From the IMG/VR virus record IMGVR_UViG_3300021962_000736, positions 1-21,920 of that record: a stretch of DNA of 21,920 nucleotides; one strand, given 5' to 3'. Shown one piece after another: positions 18,998 through 21,920 of this stretch (position 1 is its first letter; every line of letters begins with the position of its first letter). Both the position numbers and the translations under genes were made by a program. The DNA comes from a virus. Below the pieces are notes generated by a model. It saw only the letters and a program-made list of their open reading frames with translations. It ran no database searches and had not been told where the DNA came from.

Positions 18998-19018
18998 TTT
19001 AGTCAAAAACTGACTAAA
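18998..19018 (-). terminator. Secondary hairpin directly after the gp23 stop
   Basis: 8-bp stem TTTAGTCA/TGACTAAA with a five-base loop GTTTT, three bases after the gp23 stop codon. It probably stabilises the mRNA end or acts with the main terminator at 18949-18977. Confidence 0.5.
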
Positions 19019-19021
19019 AGA

Positions 19022-20317
19022 TTACATTAGGTTAGTAACCTTAACACGACGATAGTAGTAGTTTACGTCAGCAGTTAGGTTGTCCTGACCAGCAGTGCCA
19101 TCGTCTAGGTTAACGAATGGGTTAGCAACTAGACCGTAACGAGTCTTGAAGCCAATCTTTGGCTGGAAGCTGTTTGGATCAACTGCACGAACCATTTGTA
19201 GAGGAACGTATGGGCAGTAGAACAAACCAGCGTCAAATGCAGAAGTACCTTTGTAACCAACTACGAAGAATTGAGTTGCAGATACGTTTGCAGTATATGG
19301 ATCAACATAAACTTTGTACTTGCCATTTAGAACACCAGCGAAAGTAGTGCTTGTGTCATCAATGTTCAAGTTGCTGTTGCCTTGTAGAGCAGGAGTGTAG
19401 TCTAGAACACCAGCCATCGCTAGAGCAGACGCTACGTCAGCTGAAGTGATGATGAAGTTACCACGACCACGACGAGTTTGCTGACCAATCGCATTTGCTT
19501 CACGCTCGATTTGGAACATCAAACCTTTGAACTTCTCAACAGACCAACGACCATTAGAATCAGTGTCTAGGTCGAAAGTACCAGCAGCAGTAGTACCAAC
19601 TGCAGCACCTGGCTTAGCAGTCTTGTAGATTGTGCGGATAACTTCACGATTGATCTCAGCAAGGATCTCAGTTGAAAGGATGTTGCTTAGCTCACCTTCA
19701 GCATCAAGACCATGAACGCTCTTCATGTCTTGTGCAAGTTCAACAGAGTACTCAGCTTTTAGAGCACGAGTCTTTGCAGTAACAGAAGTCTTCTCGATAG
19801 AGAATGCCATCTGACCGAAAGAACCATCGCCTGAGCCACCTTGACCAAGACGCTCAGCTGCGCTAGTTGCTAGACCAGTACCAGTAGTCTCAGAACCACC
19901 GAAGTCATAAACACCACTGTGAGTGCCAGTACCAGAGAAATCAGTATCTGCTTCGTTGAATAGAGCCTCAGTACCACCTTGAGTGCTGTAGCGTGACTTC
20001 ATTGCGAAGATCAAGCCAGTTGGTTGAGTCATTGGCTGAACACCAGCAACATCATAAGCGATAAGTTGTGGCATTGCACGACGAACTAGGCTGATAAGAA
20101 CTGGATCGAACTTAGCGAAACCACCAGTGTCAGCATAAGAGCCAACTGCGTTTGCTGGAGCAGCTTCGAAAAGTGCTTCACGCTGTTTAGCCATCTCACG
20201 CTCTTGGTTCTCTAGGAGAACTGCAGTAACTTCTTTACGATAGTTATCTTTGATTGGGGATGCACCCTCGTGTTCGAGGATTGGAGCCCACTTTTTAACT
20301 AAATCTTGACGATTCAT
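19022..20317 (-). CDS. 23: Major capsid protein gp23
   Basis: The protein is 431 residues, shorter than T4 gp23 (521) as in many aquatic T4-like phages. Features are LVKKWAPILEHEGASPIKD at the N-terminus, PVLISLVRRAMPQLIAYDVAGVQPMTQPTGLIFAMKSRY, the classic gp23 core with the conserved QPMTGP-like turn, LKAEYSVELAQDMKSVHGLDAEGELSNILSTEILAEINREVI, and GKYKVYVDPY. ALFE|AAPANAVG near residue 51 is a probable gp21 cleavage site, giving a mature protein of about 380 residues. It forms the hexamers of the head with an HK97 fold. Shine-Dalgarno AAGGA is six bases before ATG; the gene follows gp22 by 12 bases and ends in a strong terminator. Confidence 0.97.
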   Translation of the reverse strand: MNRQDLVKKWAPILEHEGASPIKDNYRKEVTAVLLENQEREMAKQREALFEAAPANAVGSYADTGGFAKFDPVLISLVRRAMPQLIAYDVAGVQPMTQPTGLIFAMKSRYSTQGGTEALFNEADTDFSGTGTHSGVYDFGGSETTGTGLATSAAERLGQGGSGDGSFGQMAFSIEKTSVTAKTRALKAEYSVELAQDMKSVHGLDAEGELSNILSTEILAEINREVIRTIYKTAKPGAAVGTTAAGTFDLDTDSNGRWSVEKFKGLMFQIEREANAIGQQTRRGRGNFIITSADVASALAMAGVLDYTPALQGNSNLNIDDTSTTFAGVLNGKYKVYVDPYTANVSATQFFVVGYKGTSAFDAGLFYCPYVPLQMVRAVDPNSFQPKIGFKTRYGLVANPFVNLDDGTAGQDNLTADVNYYYRRVKVTNLM

Positions 20318-20329
20318 TTTAATTCCTTT

Positions 20330-21316
20330 TTATTTAAGTTTGTTAAGTGCAGTTAGATATGCTGACATTTGAGGATCAAGATCAACTTTCTTCTCTTCTG
20401 TCAATGACTCTACTGGAGTGTCAGTAACTACAGACTTAACATCTGCGGTTGATTTGTTTGTGAAATAATTTTCACGGATAGTCTTTACTTTGGTCTCAAA
20501 AGATTCTGCATCTTCGTATGATAGCTCTTCAACTAATGCATTAAACTTTTCAGTTTCTGTATCAGTCAAACCTTCGCTAACTGTCTTAACGATTTCGCTG
20601 CGTTTTTGCTCAGCGATAGTTTTAGACATATCGATATTAGCAGCAACTTGTTCATTAAGTTTTGCTTCTAATTCTTCGATCTTAGATTCCATTTCACCAA
20701 GCACGTCATAACGCTCTTCTGGAACATCAATGTAGTGCTCTTCAAATAGATTCTTCATACCAAGAACGAAACTCTCAAGAATTTCAGACTTCATACCACG
20801 ATCAAGGGCAATTTCATTTTGTGTCATCCACTGCTCAGCTACATAGCCGAGATATCCATCAACCTGTTCAACTAGACCCTCTACATTCTTTGCAACTTGC
20901 TCAGCAAGTTTACCTTCGAATTCTTCTTCTAAGCGAGCAACTTCTGCTTTGACACGAGTCATAACAGCTGCTTCAAAAATAGTAGTTGCTTTTGCTTTAA
21001 ATTCTTCAGAAAGATTTTCGCCATTTAGAAGTGCATCAACGTCTTCTTTAACACCTTTTAGATGACTTGGCTCTGCAGCAACTGCGCCTTTGGTAGCTGC
21101 GTTTTCTTTCTTAGAAGTGCCACCTTCTGCTTCCTTCTCATCTTCGACATTGTTGCGAGCATTGTCTGGATTTGGATTTTCTGGAGCAGGTTTGACAGCT
21201 TCCTCTTCAATTCCTTCTTCTGTAATCTGCTCATCAGTCTCGTCAGCTACTTGCTCAGCAAGTTTAGCTTTTTTAGATTCTGCTAAGAGATCAGCAATTT
21301 TTTGTTCGATTGACAT
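20330..21316 (-). CDS. 22: Prohead core scaffolding protein gp22
   Basis: The protein is 328 residues, highly acidic and helical. It starts MSIEQKIADLLAESKKAKLAE, then a disordered Glu/Pro/Asn stretch (EEGIEEEAVKPAPENPNPDN), then coiled coils (ARLEEEFEGKLAEQVAKNVEGLVEQVDGYL, EMESKIEELEAKLNEQVAANIDMSKT) and a conserved YLTALNKLK end. This is the expected composition of T4-type gp22, the internal core degraded by gp21 during head maturation. It lies between the protease and capsid genes as in T4. AGGAG lies six bases before ATG; late-like ATAAATA boxes lie at 21351-21365. Confidence 0.93.
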   Translation of the reverse strand: MSIEQKIADLLAESKKAKLAEQVADETDEQITEEGIEEEAVKPAPENPNPDNARNNVEDEKEAEGGTSKKENAATKGAVAAEPSHLKGVKEDVDALLNGENLSEEFKAKATTIFEAAVMTRVKAEVARLEEEFEGKLAEQVAKNVEGLVEQVDGYLGYVAEQWMTQNEIALDRGMKSEILESFVLGMKNLFEEHYIDVPEERYDVLGEMESKIEELEAKLNEQVAANIDMSKTIAEQKRSEIVKTVSEGLTDTETEKFNALVEELSYEDAESFETKVKTIRENYFTNKSTADVKSVVTDTPVESLTEEKKVDLDPQMSAYLTALNKLK

Positions 21317-21350
21317 CGTTTTCTCCTGTAACTGGATAGTTCTATTAAAT

Positions 21351-21365
21351 TATTTATTATTTATC
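21351..21365 (-). promoter_or_regulatory. Late promoter boxes before gp22
   Basis: Two overlapping T4-late-like boxes on the minus strand, GATAAATA (21358-21365, across the gp21 stop) and AATAAATA (21351-21358), about 35-42 bases upstream of the gp22 ATG. They are close to the T4 consensus TATAAATA and in the expected place for the scaffold/capsid late transcript. Confidence 0.6.
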
Positions 21366-21920
21366 TGATTTTACTCAGAAAATCTTGGAAAGCACGCATT
21401 TTGGCTTCCTCTAGATTCTTTGAAGAAGTTCTACGAATAACGTGTTTAACTTCTTCTATATGTTTTTCCACAAACTTTCCATCAACAAATACCCACTCCT
21501 TATTCTCCATTATACCACGAACATATGCGTCTGGAGCAGATGGGTCTGCAACGATGTCTGCTGCTGTAGACAGCATAAAATCGTCTTGAACAATGGAAAC
21601 ACCTTCGTTGTTTGTAACGAGTGAACCAAGTGCTCTACTAGAAACTCCAAGATTCGCACCGCCATCTAAAAGACCACGTGCAATTTGACCCATTGGTGTT
21701 TCTAAAATCTTCGCTTTACCAACATAATTAGTTCCCTCTTTGCGCAAGGAAACAATAAGGTGTGATACTCTGTCGAGATTAATTGATGGTGTATCTGGGT
21801 GACCTAATTCACCGTAAGCACGATTAGTTTCGACTTGTTCTTTAATATAACGAGCAACTTCTTTATCCATTACTCGTTCTTCATACATGCGTTTGTTGCG
21901 ATTAACAATATTGGATTGAA
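21361..21920 (-). CDS. 21: Prohead core protease gp21 (partial, 5' end off the window)
   Basis: The frame stays open to the right edge, giving about 185 C-terminal residues; full-length proteins are somewhat over 200. NRNKRMYEERVMDKEVARYIKEQVETNRAYGELGHP matches T4 gp21 (RNGRLYP..V...V..YI.EYVETN.A.GELNHP) including the probable catalytic His. GKAKILETPMGQIARGLLDGGANLGVSSRALGS carries the probable catalytic Ser in GVSSR. It then continues FMLSTAADIVADPSAPDAYVRGIME. The protein is an assemblin-type serine protease that cleaves core and capsid proteins before DNA packaging. The ATG at 21888 is internal by comparison with T4; the true start is beyond 21920. Confidence 0.95.
   Translation of the reverse strand, partial: QSNIVNRNKRMYEERVMDKEVARYIKEQVETNRAYGELGHPDTPSINLDRVSHLIVSLRKEGTNYVGKAKILETPMGQIARGLLDGGANLGVSSRALGSLVTNNEGVSIVQDDFMLSTAADIVADPSAPDAYVRGIMENKEWVFVDGKFVEKHIEEVKHVIRRTSSKNLEEAKMRAFQDFLSKIR

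Noticed and set aside
1-21920. CRISPR array, insertion sequence, integrase or attachment sites
   Set aside because: No regularly spaced direct repeats, transposase or recombinase frames were seen; the repeats found are terminator and promoter modules.

Overview
This window is part of the genome of a T4-like myovirus (tailed, contractile-tail phage), AT-rich, with essentially every gene on the minus strand, so transcription runs from high to low coordinates. The diagnosis rests on a clear set of T4-type core genes in recognisable order: gp21 prohead protease (cut by the right edge), gp22 scaffold, gp23 major capsid protein, a tail-tube-fold protein resembling gp3, UvsY, UvsW, the late sigma factor gp55, the gp47/gp46 recombination nuclease, the gp45 clamp, the gp44/gp62 clamp loader and RegA. 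The accessory genes (Hsp20, a CobS-like AAA+ with a VWA partner, Sm-like proteins) match the pattern of aquatic T4-like phages. No tRNA, CRISPR array or insertion sequence was seen.

Layout from right to left, the direction of transcription. 21.9-18.4 kb holds virion genes (gp21, gp22, gp23, tail protein), preceded by T4-late-like ATAAATA/CTAAATA boxes and with a strong terminator after gp23. 18.3-15.95 kb holds UvsY, UvsW and an Sm-like protein. 15.8-11.0 kb holds gp55, an AAA+ ATPase, gp47, a 96-residue protein and gp46. 10.9-6.7 kb holds a 58-residue protein, a large HExxH/VWA protein, a MoxR/CobS-like AAA+ ATPase and a frameshifted gene whose C-terminal half resembles the N-terminus of that ATPase. 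6.6-4.9 kb holds a winged-helix protein, a nucleotide diphosphohydrolase, a two-helix membrane protein and an SPFH/prohibitin-type lipoprotein. 4.9-1.9 kb holds the replisome block gp45-gp44-membrane protein-gp62-regA plus a 55-residue protein.

The most notable item is at 1755-1826: a 23-codon gene that reads as PqqA, the ribosomal precursor peptide of the redox cofactor pyrroloquinoline quinone (PQQ), with the Glu15 and Tyr19 that become PQQ in the right places and a good ribosome binding site. No other pqq gene is in the window, so the phage peptide would feed the host's PqqB-E machinery. This suggests a PQQ-using host. A methylotroph such as a member of the Methylophilales is my inference, not something the DNA proves. 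Just downstream of pqqA lies RNA that can fold into a three-way junction with a possible pseudoknot and then a terminator, followed by a possible phasin-like gene and an Hsp20 chaperone. Together these look like a host-physiology cassette.

Regulation is unusually legible. Eight minus-strand promoters and one plus-strand promoter have a -35 box, exactly 17 bp and a -10 hexamer. Most fit TTGtCT or TTGcCT followed by GGnATAAT. Several sit immediately after terminator hairpins built from AACCCTAC/GTAGGGTT stems, making terminator-promoter modules. At several of them the -10 lies inside an inverted repeat. The plus-strand member (15895-15923) would make RNA antisense to the Sm-like/UvsW genes.
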